Assembly: GCA_001319865.1 (NCBI GenBank)
Contig: BBSL01000427.1
Span: 1 to 40,670, forward strand
Direction: 5' to 3'
DNA from: Burkholderia sp. E7m39
Lineage (GTDB): Bacteria > Pseudomonadota > Gammaproteobacteria > Burkholderiales > Burkholderiaceae
DNA length: 40,670 nucleotides
In this document: piece after piece, positions 24,415 to 31,223 of the stretch
How the letters are laid out: each line of letters opens with the position of its first letter
Position numbering within the stretch: the first letter of the stretch is position 1
Position numbers and translations under genes: made by a program
The notes under the pieces: generated by a model
What the model was told of the DNA's origin: nothing
The model's input: only the letters and a program-made list of their open reading frames with translations
The model's database searches: none

Positions 24415-25667
24415 GCGACTCCCTGAGCGGCTTGCGAATCGCGGCTCGCCAACGTCTTGAGATCGAAAGCAGGGTCCCGCACTTCGTCCGCCGACACTTG
24501 CACGCCGCTGGCGAGCAGCTTGCGCGCAAGCATGTGATCCTGCGGCCGGTTGATGCTGTCGACAGCAATCAGCGTCTTGTCGCGGAAGTAGAAGAGCGAG
24601 CACTTCCTGTCGTCGGCGCAGCCACGCACTGCGAAGTCGGTGAAGCCCGCGTTCACGCCCGCCATCTGCAGCTTCAGGTCGTATTGATCGGACCAGAACC
24701 AAGGAATCGCGCGATACGGCTCCGACCGGCCAAGAACCGACGCGGCCGCCGTCCTGGCCATATCGTTCGCGTTCTGCACGGACTCGATGCGGCATGCCCG
24801 CGCGTCGGGCGGTGCCCAGTGCGGAACGAATGATGCACAATCGCCCGCCGCGACGATCAGCGGATCGGACGCGCGCGCGCAGGCATCGACGGTAATGCCG
24901 CCTTCCACCTGCAATCCGCAGTTCACGGCGAGTTCAGTGTTGGGAATCACGCCGATACCGACCACCACGAGGTCGCAGAGCACGCGCGTTCCGTCGTCCA
25001 GTTCGACGGACACGATGCCATAGGCGTCGTGCAGCGCGACCACCTTGCGGCCCAGTTCAAACGCAACGCCGCGCTCGACGTGAGCACGCAGCATGAAATC
25101 CGAAATCCACGGCGACGCGACGCGCGCCAGCAGGCGCGGCTCAGTCTCGACGACGGTCACGTCGAGTCCCTGTTGACGCAGCGACGCAGCCGCTTCGAGG
25201 CCGATATAACCGCCGCCGATCACCACGGCGCGCCTTGCCGAACGCGCGCTCGCTGCGAGCCGCCTCGCATCGCGCAGATCGCGAAGATAGTGAACGGCAT
25301 CGAGCGTCGCGCCTGGACAATCGAGCTTGCGCACGCGCGCGCCCGTCGTCAGCGCGAGATGGTCGTACGCGATGCGCGAGCCGTCGTGCAGTTCGATCTC
25401 GCGCCGCACGCGGTCGATGCGCGTCGCGCGCGTCGCGGGCATCCGCTCGATCTTCTCTTCGTCGAAAAACGCCTGCGAGCGCAGCGGCAAACGCGCTTCG
25501 GCATAACTGCCCGTCAAGAAGCCCTTTGACAACGGCGGCCGTTGATATGGCGCGTCGGGCTCGTCGCCGAGCAGCAGGATACGGCCGTCGAAGCCGAGTT
25601 CGCGCGCGCATGCGGCAAGCTGAACGCCCGCATACGACGCGCCGACAATCACCAGCGTGCGCTTCAT
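24411..25667 (-). CDS. FAD-dependent NAD(P)H:ferredoxin reductase (Rieske oxygenase electron chain)
   Basis: The protein has 418 residues. It has two dinucleotide-binding motifs: VIVGASYAGVQLAACAREL at the N terminus for FAD, and VVIGGGYIGLEAAASL near residue 150 for NAD(P)H. It also has PYQRPPLSKGFLTG, typical of oxygenase-coupled reductases (rhodocoxin/putidaredoxin reductase family), and LIVAAGDCASF near residue 275 for FAD. The C-terminal domain contains IPWFWSDQYDLKLQMAG. The enzyme passes electrons from NAD(P)H to the [2Fe-2S] ferredoxin encoded four bases upstream. The order ferredoxin-reductase and the downstream ATGA overlap indicate tight co-expression with the oxygenase system. Confidence 0.93.
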   Translation of the reverse strand: MKRTLVIVGASYAGVQLAACARELGFDGRILLLGDEPDAPYQRPPLSKGFLTGSYAEARLPLRSQAFFDEEKIERMPATRATRIDRVRREIELHDGSRIAYDHLALTTGARVRKLDCPGATLDAVHYLRDLRDARRLAASARSARRAVVIGGGYIGLEAAASLRQQGLDVTVVETEPRLLARVASPWISDFMLRAHVERGVAFELGRKVVALHDAYGIVSVELDDGTRVLCDLVVVGIGVIPNTELAVNCGLQVEGGITVDACARASDPLIVAAGDCASFVPHWAPPDARACRIESVQNANDMARTAAASVLGRSEPYRAIPWFWSDQYDLKLQMAGVNAGFTDFAVRGCADDRKCSLFYFRDKTLIAVDSINRPQDHMLARKLLASGVQVSADEVRDPAFDLKTLASRDSQAAQGVA

Positions 25668-25671
25668 GATG

Positions 25672-25995
25672 TCATCCCTGGCGCGGCGGAATCTGCACGA
25701 CGAGTCCGTTCATCGCGGGCACCACGACGAGCTGGCAACTCAGGCGGCTTTCGGGGCGGCGCCCGGCGGCCACGCCGTCGAGCAGTTCCCGTTCCGATTC
25801 GTCGGGTAGCGGCAACTCGGCCGTCGATGATTCATCGATATACACATGACAGGTCGCGCACGACAGGCAGCCGCCGCATTCGGCATCGATGCCGCGCACG
25901 TTGTGGTGAATCGCGGCTTCCATTACGCTGGTGCCGGCGCTCACGTCGATGGCGCGGCGCTCGCCGTCGCGCAGGATATAGGTGACGATAGGCAT
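25672..25995 (-). CDS. [2Fe-2S] ferredoxin (adrenodoxin/putidaredoxin type)
   Basis: The protein has 107 residues from the ATG at 25995, with AGGAG seven bases upstream; an open extension to 26148 has no ribosome site. Cluster ligands follow the vertebrate-type spacing: Cys40, Cys46 and Cys49 in ECGGCLSCATCHVYID, and Cys87 in SRLSC. Cys43 is an extra cysteine inside the loop. The ending QLVVVPAMNGLVVQIP fits the family. It shuttles electrons from the reductase to the Rieske oxygenase in the cytoplasm. It lies between the ligase and reductase genes, 26 and 4 bases from them. Confidence 0.93.
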   Translation of the reverse strand: MPIVTYILRDGERRAIDVSAGTSVMEAAIHHNVRGIDAECGGCLSCATCHVYIDESSTAELPLPDESERELLDGVAAGRRPESRLSCQLVVVPAMNGLVVQIPPRQG

Positions 25996-26021
25996 GACTT
26001 CACTCCTTGATGGGAACGCCA

Positions 26022-27458
26022 TCAGAACGTTTCGAAATACTCCCGGTGTTCCCACTCGGTCACTTCCAGGTTGAAGCGGTCGATCTCCGCCTGCTTGAGC
26101 TTGCAGAAGTAGTCGACGAACGCACTGCCGAAGCCTTCGCGCAGACATTCGTCGGCGCGCAGCGCGGCGATGGCGTCGCTCAACGTGCGAGGCAGCGCAT
26201 CCGCGTGCGTTTCGTAGGGCGTATCCGCCGACGCCGGCAGTTCGAGCTTGCGCCGCAGTCCGTCGAGACCCGACAACACCTGTGAGCCGAAGTACAGATA
26301 GGGATTCGCCGTCGGCTCGCCGACGCGGTTTTCGACGCGTGTGGCGCTGTCGTTGGCGCCGCCCAGCACGCGCAGCATCACGCCTCGGTTATCGCAGCCC
26401 CAGTTCGCGCGATCGGGCGCATTCGAGTACGGCCGGTAGCGCCGATAGCCGTTGATGGTCGGCGTGGACAAGGCCGTCGCGCCCTGTGCATGCGCGAGCA
26501 ATCCTGCGAGATAGCGCTGGCCGGTGATGGAAAGGGGCGCGCCCGCATCGGTCGGCATGAATGCGTTCGTGCTGTCAGCGGCATGCACAAGCGATTGATG
26601 CAGATGCCACCCGCTCGACACCACGTTCGGAATGCGCGGACGGCACATGAAGGTCGCGTGATAGCCGTTGCGCTGGCAAATCTGCTTCACGGCGCTGCGA
26701 AACAGAATCATGTCGTCGGCGCTTTTCATGCCTTTGGTCGGTGCGAACGTGAACTCGAACTGGCTCGGGCCGTATTCGACTTCGAGCGAGCGCACGGGCA
26801 GCGCGAGTCCGTCGATGCCGCGCCTGAGCATTTCCATCACGCTATCGACAGCGTCGTAGCGCAACTCCGTCAGATACTGGTAACCATGCGACAGCAATTC
26901 GACATCGGGTGGAATGCCGGGCTGTCCCGAATGCTCCGGCTTCATGTTCGGATCGGTAATCTTGAACACATGAAACTCGACTTCGAGGCCAGACATGAAT
27001 TGGAAGCCGTGATTGCCGAGCTGCTCCAGCGCGCGCCGGAACAGGTGACGTGTGGCGAACGGCACGGGCCGGCCGTTCGCGAAGTACAGGTCACACAAGA
27101 CCCAGCCCGTATGCGGCGCCCATGGCAGCACGCGGAAGGTTGCGGGATCGGCGACCATCAGCGTGTCGCAGGCGCCCTGCATTTCGGGCATATCGAAGCC
27201 GCCGCCCGCCGTGAACACGGGAAACACCGTGCGATGCGACGTATCTTTGGCGAGCAGCGTGCTCGTCAGCGTGACACCGCTCTTGAACGCCCGCATCGCC
27301 TCGTCGACGACGAGCGTCTTGCCGCGCAACTGGCCGTGCTGATCGGGAAACGAAAAACGCACCACCTGCACGTCGCTTTCTTTCAACCGTTCCAGCAGCG
27401 CGGCATACGCCGTGTGCTGATCGTCTGTCCACAGGCCGTGGGTTTCGACAAATGACAT
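26022..27458 (-). CDS. Glutamine synthetase-like gamma-glutamyl-amine ligase (PuuA/TdnQ type)
   Basis: The protein has 478 residues. An N-terminal beta-grasp-like part (VQVVRFSFPDQHGQLRGKTL) precedes the catalytic domain. Active-site elements include FMSGLEVEFHVF, SLEVEYGPSQFEFTFAP, SSGWHLHQSL, NGYRRYRPYSNAPDRANWGCDNRG and RVENRVGEPTANPYLYF. True glutamine synthetases have GSGMHxH and RxExRxPDPxxNPYLA, so this is a relative rather than a housekeeping enzyme. Such ligases join glutamate to an amine with ATP (PuuA: putrescine; TdnQ/AtdA1: aniline). Set directly after a Rieske oxygenase and before its electron chain, it probably activates or detoxifies an amine before oxidation. The amine is unknown. 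Confidence 0.9.
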   Translation of the reverse strand: MSFVETHGLWTDDQHTAYAALLERLKESDVQVVRFSFPDQHGQLRGKTLVVDEAMRAFKSGVTLTSTLLAKDTSHRTVFPVFTAGGGFDMPEMQGACDTLMVADPATFRVLPWAPHTGWVLCDLYFANGRPVPFATRHLFRRALEQLGNHGFQFMSGLEVEFHVFKITDPNMKPEHSGQPGIPPDVELLSHGYQYLTELRYDAVDSVMEMLRRGIDGLALPVRSLEVEYGPSQFEFTFAPTKGMKSADDMILFRSAVKQICQRNGYHATFMCRPRIPNVVSSGWHLHQSLVHAADSTNAFMPTDAGAPLSITGQRYLAGLLAHAQGATALSTPTINGYRRYRPYSNAPDRANWGCDNRGVMLRVLGGANDSATRVENRVGEPTANPYLYFGSQVLSGLDGLRRKLELPASADTPYETHADALPRTLSDAIAALRADECLREGFGSAFVDYFCKLKQAEIDRFNLEVTEWEHREYFETF

Positions 27459-27516
27459 GTTGCTTCGCCCGGCCGCTCGACGGCCGCGCGCTCCATTGTG
27501 GTTGCGGGGTTCGTCG

Positions 27517-28833
27517 TCAGGCTTTCGGTGCGGGCCAAGGCGCGGCTTCGCGACGCTTCACGTCGGAGGCCCGCCAGTAGTCGTCCCAGCCGTCGGCGGG
27601 GCCAATTCCGTCGATCGACGCCGGGCCCGTCAGATGTGCCGCCTGCTGTGCATCGATCATCATCAGCGTCTTCTCGCCCGCCTGCGTCTTCTCGATTGCA
27701 TCGACGAGCAGACGCCGGTACGCGATGATGCCCTTGTCGGTCGTGCCGAGATGCTCGCGCGTCCGGTCCTGGATCGCGCCTTGCGATTCGACGGCCCACT
27801 GATCGTGCACGTTGATGTCGAAACCCATGCCGGTGTAGGTCTGGCTCTGCTGCTCGTCGGCGTCGAAGCCGTAGTGGTTGCGCTTGTTCTTGCGCGACGT
27901 GTAGTCCGGCAGTTCGTACAGTTCGAGCCGCTGCTCGCGCATCTGCGCCTTGTCGGTCGGCGCGCCGAAGCTCGTGAAAATCGCGTACCAGTAGCAGTTT
28001 TCGTCATCGACGGGCACGTGCCATTGCGTGATCGTCATTTCCGCGCTCATCGGAATCACGAACGCCTGCGGGAACACGACGTTGGTCACGCGCACGTGGG
28101 TCTGCGTGTCGTTCAGCGGACGCTTTGCGATCAGGCGAAGCCCGTAGTCGGCCGGACTGACGAGAATTTCCGGTGATTCGAATTCGCGCAGCACCTTGGT
28201 GATAGGCATATCCGAATCCGCCGACGCCCCGCGAAACTGCTTGCCGTAGCTCTCGCTCACGTCCTCGTCTTCGAAGAAGCGATGCAGAAACGACGCGTGC
28301 GCCGGGTCGATGCCGACTTCGAGCGCCTGCAGCCAGTTGCACTCGAACAGCCCCTTGAACGCGAACGTGTACTCGGACGGCGCGGCGAAGCAGTCGAAGT
28401 TCGGAAACGCGGGCGGCTCTCCCCCGCCGATGTACGCGAACAGGATGCCGCTGCGCTCGACCACGGGATATGCGCTCTGCCGCACCTTCTTGCAAAGCGT
28501 GCTGCCGACGGGTTCGCCCGGCGTCGACAGGCAGTGTCCGTCGACGTCGAAAAGCCAGCCGTGGAAAGCGCAGCGCAGACCGCCCGCTTCGAGACGACCC
28601 GCCGCGAGGTCCGCGCCGCGATGCGGGCAGTCGCGATCGAGCATGCCGTAGCGCCCCTGCTCGTCCTTGAACACGACGAAGTCCTGGCCCATTAACCGAA
28701 CCGCGCGAACGGGACGCTGCGCGGGCAGCTCCTCGACCAGCGCGACCGGCTGCCAGTAATTGCGCAGAAGCTGCCCGGCGGGCGTCCCCTTGCCAACGCG
28801 CGTGATCGTGTCGTTTTGCTGCGAACTCATCAT
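27517..28833 (-). CDS. Rieske non-heme iron oxygenase, alpha subunit only (phthalate-dioxygenase-like)
   Basis: The protein has 438 residues, and GGAGA lies six bases before ATG. The Rieske cluster ligands are Cys69 and His71 in DCPHRGADL, and Cys88 and His91 in RCAFHGWLF. The mononuclear iron site is in NWLQALEVGIDPAHASFLHR, with bridging Asp176 and ligands His179 and His184. Its length and the NWLQALE-DPAH pattern fit the phthalate 4,5-dioxygenase-like group, which has no beta subunit; none is encoded nearby. It oxidises an aromatic or amine substrate with O2 using electrons from the ferredoxin encoded downstream. It is the first gene of the leftward operon and faces a divergent GntR gene across a region with repeated operator-like motifs. 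Confidence 0.93.
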   Translation of the reverse strand: MMSSQQNDTITRVGKGTPAGQLLRNYWQPVALVEELPAQRPVRAVRLMGQDFVVFKDEQGRYGMLDRDCPHRGADLAAGRLEAGGLRCAFHGWLFDVDGHCLSTPGEPVGSTLCKKVRQSAYPVVERSGILFAYIGGGEPPAFPNFDCFAAPSEYTFAFKGLFECNWLQALEVGIDPAHASFLHRFFEDEDVSESYGKQFRGASADSDMPITKVLREFESPEILVSPADYGLRLIAKRPLNDTQTHVRVTNVVFPQAFVIPMSAEMTITQWHVPVDDENCYWYAIFTSFGAPTDKAQMREQRLELYELPDYTSRKNKRNHYGFDADEQQSQTYTGMGFDINVHDQWAVESQGAIQDRTREHLGTTDKGIIAYRRLLVDAIEKTQAGEKTLMMIDAQQAAHLTGPASIDGIGPADGWDDYWRASDVKRREAAPWPAPKA

Positions 28834-28872
28834 GGTTTATCTCCGGTTTGATGAATGCAGGCGCCGCGTTCA

Positions 28873-29097
28873 TGTATGCATACCGAGCGCCGATGAGCAC
28901 GAAGAATAGACGGTAGAATTCATAGATTCAATATCTGTATGCAGCAAACCGCCTAGCCCAAGCTCGATCATCGGCGGAAATTTGACCTCTAAGTTCCTTA
29001 TCATATTGATTTTACTGACTTTTAGTCCTTACGTAGGGATTTATACCTGGCGGGATGTTTTCGGTTCAAGATGAGCTTAGAACGCCGTTTGCATACA
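28873..29097. promoter_or_regulatory. Three copies of TGTATGCA in the divergent oxygenase/GntR control region
   Basis: TGTATGCA occurs at 28873-28880 and 28936-28943, and inverted (TGCATACA) at 29090-29097. The first lies within the perfect palindrome GTATGCATAC (28874-28883), the second within CTGTATGCAG. An 8-mer is expected about 0.01 times by chance in 380 bases on both strands. TG/TnTA..CA-type short dyads suit FCD-class GntR regulators, one of which is encoded at 29218. The sites flank where the two promoters must lie, so autoregulation and operon control are likely (inference). Confidence 0.55.
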
Positions 29098-29124
29098 TTC
29101 AGGAACAATCATCGTGCAAAGAAC

Positions 29125-29142
29125 GATCGATACATATCGATC
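29125..29142. promoter_or_regulatory. Perfect 8-bp inverted repeat in the leader of the GntR gene
   Basis: GATCGATA-CA-TATCGATC, 75 bases before the GntR start codon. It is a compact perfect dyad of operator size and differs in sequence from the TGTATGCA sites, so it could bind a different regulator. No further evidence. Confidence 0.4.
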
Positions 29143-29217
29143 AGCCCGCCAATGCACTACAATCAGGCGCACAAGTGGCGATGTCATCGCTGCCCGCCCA
29201 GGCAGCCGGAGAACGAA

Positions 29218-29949
29218 ATGGAATCCCAGCAAGAACGTGTGTTGGTGTATCTGCGCGACCTGATCCTCAAGGGCGAATTCGCCCCGGGCGAGCGCCTCGG
29301 TGAGGTCGCGCTCGCCGAGCGGCTGCAGGCGTCACGTACGCCCGTTCGTCTCGCGCTCACAACGCTCGAACAGGAAGGTCTCGTTGAACCCTCGCCGGCA
29401 GGCGGCTATGTGATGCGGCGCATCACTGCCGCAGAGATCGCCGATGCGATTGCCGTGCGCGGACATCTCGAAGGCATGGCCGCCCGACTGGTTAGCGAGC
29501 ATGGCGTGCCGCGCCAGTTGTCGAACGGATTGAACGAGTGTCTGCGCGCGGGCGACCGTCTGCTCGCCAAGTCGGAACTCGATCTCGACGATTACGCTGC
29601 GTATACGGATATGAACAACCGGTTTCACAAGCTGATCGTCGAGGGCTCGGGCAATGCGGCCCTGATCCGCGCAATCGAAATGAACAACCGTCTGCCGTTC
29701 GCCGCGGCCAGCGCGATGCTGCCGATGCAGTCAGCCATCGAAGAAGGCCGTCAATGGCTCTTCATGGCGCATCAGCAGCATCACAGCCTGGTGCAGGCGA
29801 TGGAACGGGGCGAAGGCACGCGAGCGCAATCGCTCGCAACAGAACACGTGCAGATCGCGCAACGCAATCTGACCTATGCGCTCGAACGGCCGGAGGTGTA
29901 TCTGAAACTCGCGCCCGCGTTGCAACTGGTGGCGGAGGCAGTTCTATAA
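29218..29949 (+). CDS. GntR-family regulator with FCD domain, probable controller of oxygenase operon
   Basis: The protein has 243 residues from the ATG at 29218 (GGAG six bases upstream). The winged helix-turn-helix covers about residues 1-70: YLRDLILKGEFAPGERLGEV, LAERLQASRTPVRLALTTLE, then GLVEPSPAGGYVMRRIT. The FCD effector domain follows (AAEIADAIAVRGHLEGMAARL, NNRFHKLIVEGSGNAALI, HHSLVQAMERGEGTRAQSLA) and keeps the Asp/His positions that usually bind a metal or carboxylate. FCD regulators usually repress nearby catabolic genes until a small acid binds. It is divergent from the Rieske oxygenase operon and 161 bases upstream of the nitroreductase gene on the same strand, so it may control both. 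Confidence 0.9.
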   Translation: MESQQERVLVYLRDLILKGEFAPGERLGEVALAERLQASRTPVRLALTTLEQEGLVEPSPAGGYVMRRITAAEIADAIAVRGHLEGMAARLVSEHGVPRQLSNGLNECLRAGDRLLAKSELDLDDYAAYTDMNNRFHKLIVEGSGNAALIRAIEMNNRLPFAAASAMLPMQSAIEEGRQWLFMAHQQHHSLVQAMERGEGTRAQSLATEHVQIAQRNLTYALERPEVYLKLAPALQLVAEAVL

Positions 29950-30110
29950 GCGCGATGTCAGCGCGTACTGATCCGCATGTCCTCATTGCGTGGCTTGGAC
30001 GCGAGTTAATCCTATCTGCTGCAATTTGGTCTTGCAGCTATTTCACCGCAGAGCGTCCCTGGCCCGTGTCATCATTGCTTTGACATTTCCAAAGCCGTGG
30101 AGACCGGTAA

Positions 30111-30803
30111 ATGAATCTGCATGCCTCTATTGTCGACTCCATTATCCGATCGAGGACAGCCGTTCGCGTCTTTCGCCCCGACGCGGTATTGAAAGAGGAC
30201 ATCGTTGCGATTCTCGATGTGGCACGCACTGCACCCAGTAATTCGAACACGCAACCTTGGCGCGTCCACGTGCTGGGCGGTCTCATCAAAAAGCAGCTTG
30301 GCGATGCGCTAGCCTGCGCACACGCCAATGAAACCCATCCGCCGCTGCGACACATGCCGGAACCCTTGCCGGATTCGTTTAGGTCGAGGCAGGAAGATTT
30401 CGGGGTGCGCTATTACCGCGCACTCGGCATCGACAGAAAAGACATGGATGCACGCGCACGGGCTACGGGCAGAAACTTCGATTTCTTCGGCGCCCCCGTC
30501 GGCATGATCTTCACGATCGATGCCTCTCTAAAGAAATACAGCTGGCTCGATTACGGGTTATTCCTTCAAACCATCATGATTGCCGCGCGTGCACGAGGAC
30601 TCGATACATGCCCGCAGGTCTCGTTCGTGCGCTACCAGTCCGTCATTGCAAACCATCTTCAGATCGAACCGGGTCACGAAGTGGTTTGCGGCATGTCTCT
30701 CGGTTATGCGGACGATCTTTCTGTCGTCAACCGGCTCGACATGCCTCGCGAGCCGGTTGATCGCTTCGCAAGATTCACCGGGTTTGACGAAGTATGCGAG
30801 TGA
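30111..30803 (+). CDS. Nitroreductase-family flavoprotein (NfnB/PnbA-like)
   Basis: The protein has 230 residues, and GGAGA lies seven bases before ATG. FMN-contact motifs are SRTAVRVFRPD near residue 14 and ARTAPSNSNTQPWRVHV near residue 38. The C-terminal half has GLFLQTIMIAARARGLDTCPQVSF and the end GMSLGYADD, all standard for the nitro/flavin reductase fold. These dimeric enzymes use NAD(P)H to reduce nitro groups, typically to hydroxylamines. Since a hydroxylaminobenzoate-lyase-like protein is encoded 9 kb away and an aromatic-acid symporter lies between, nitrobenzoate-type substrates are a reasonable guess, but related reductases act on quinones or as dehydrogenases. Confidence 0.9.
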   Translation: MNLHASIVDSIIRSRTAVRVFRPDAVLKEDIVAILDVARTAPSNSNTQPWRVHVLGGLIKKQLGDALACAHANETHPPLRHMPEPLPDSFRSRQEDFGVRYYRALGIDRKDMDARARATGRNFDFFGAPVGMIFTIDASLKKYSWLDYGLFLQTIMIAARARGLDTCPQVSFVRYQSVIANHLQIEPGHEVVCGMSLGYADDLSVVNRLDMPREPVDRFARFTGFDEVCE

Positions 30804-30821
30804 CAGGCGTCAAACAGCACA

Positions 30822-31139
30822 TCAAGCATCGCCCTTGCGGCGTCCCTCATGAGCCGTCATGACCCTGTGCGCGACCATATCCATCGCGGGCTTGGTCAGG
30901 CCATTCTTGTCCATCCATACCTTTGGGGTCAACGCCCCGCTCAGCGCGACGCTATCCGCGTCAGACAGTGCGAGCAATGCGGTTTGCACATCATCGTCGA
31001 ACGCGATCACGTTGACGAAAATCGTATCGCCATCATTGGTGGTTGCCCGCACCTTGCACGTCACGTACCGTTTGCCGTTTTGCCCAGTGCCAATCTGAGC
31101 CTCGCCGTACAGGCGCCCGCCCACCAGTCCATCGATCAT
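30822..31139 (-). CDS. Small single-stranded DNA-binding (OB-fold) protein, SSB-like
   Basis: The protein has 105 residues with a strong ribosome site (AGGAGAAGGAAG just before ATG). LVGGRLYGEAQIGTGQNGKRYVTCKVRATTNDGDTIFVNVIAF followed by LLALSDADSVALSGALTPKVW is the five-strand OB fold of SSB/PriB-like proteins. It lacks the long acidic tail ending in DDDIPF that chromosomal SSB uses to bind partners, and it is shorter than that protein. It is therefore probably an accessory SSB of plasmid or phage type. It sits among metabolic genes, 84 bases downstream of the SGNH hydrolase gene and tail to tail with the nitroreductase gene. It may be a relic of a mobile element. Confidence 0.75.
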   Translation of the reverse strand: MIDGLVGGRLYGEAQIGTGQNGKRYVTCKVRATTNDGDTIFVNVIAFDDDVQTALLALSDADSVALSGALTPKVWMDKNGLTKPAMDMVAHRVMTAHEGRRKGDA

Positions 31140-31223
31140 CTTCCTTCTCCTGTCCGGGCATCATCGCCTCGAGGTTGCGCAGACCCGTATTGCAACACAG
31201 GCGTCAGCGACGTGCCAAGCTGA

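Noticed and set aside
30018..30038. GCTGCAA/TTGCAGC hairpin after the GntR gene as a terminator
   Set aside because: Seven pairs, mixed A/T content and no run of T after it; at most a weak pause or a chance dyad.
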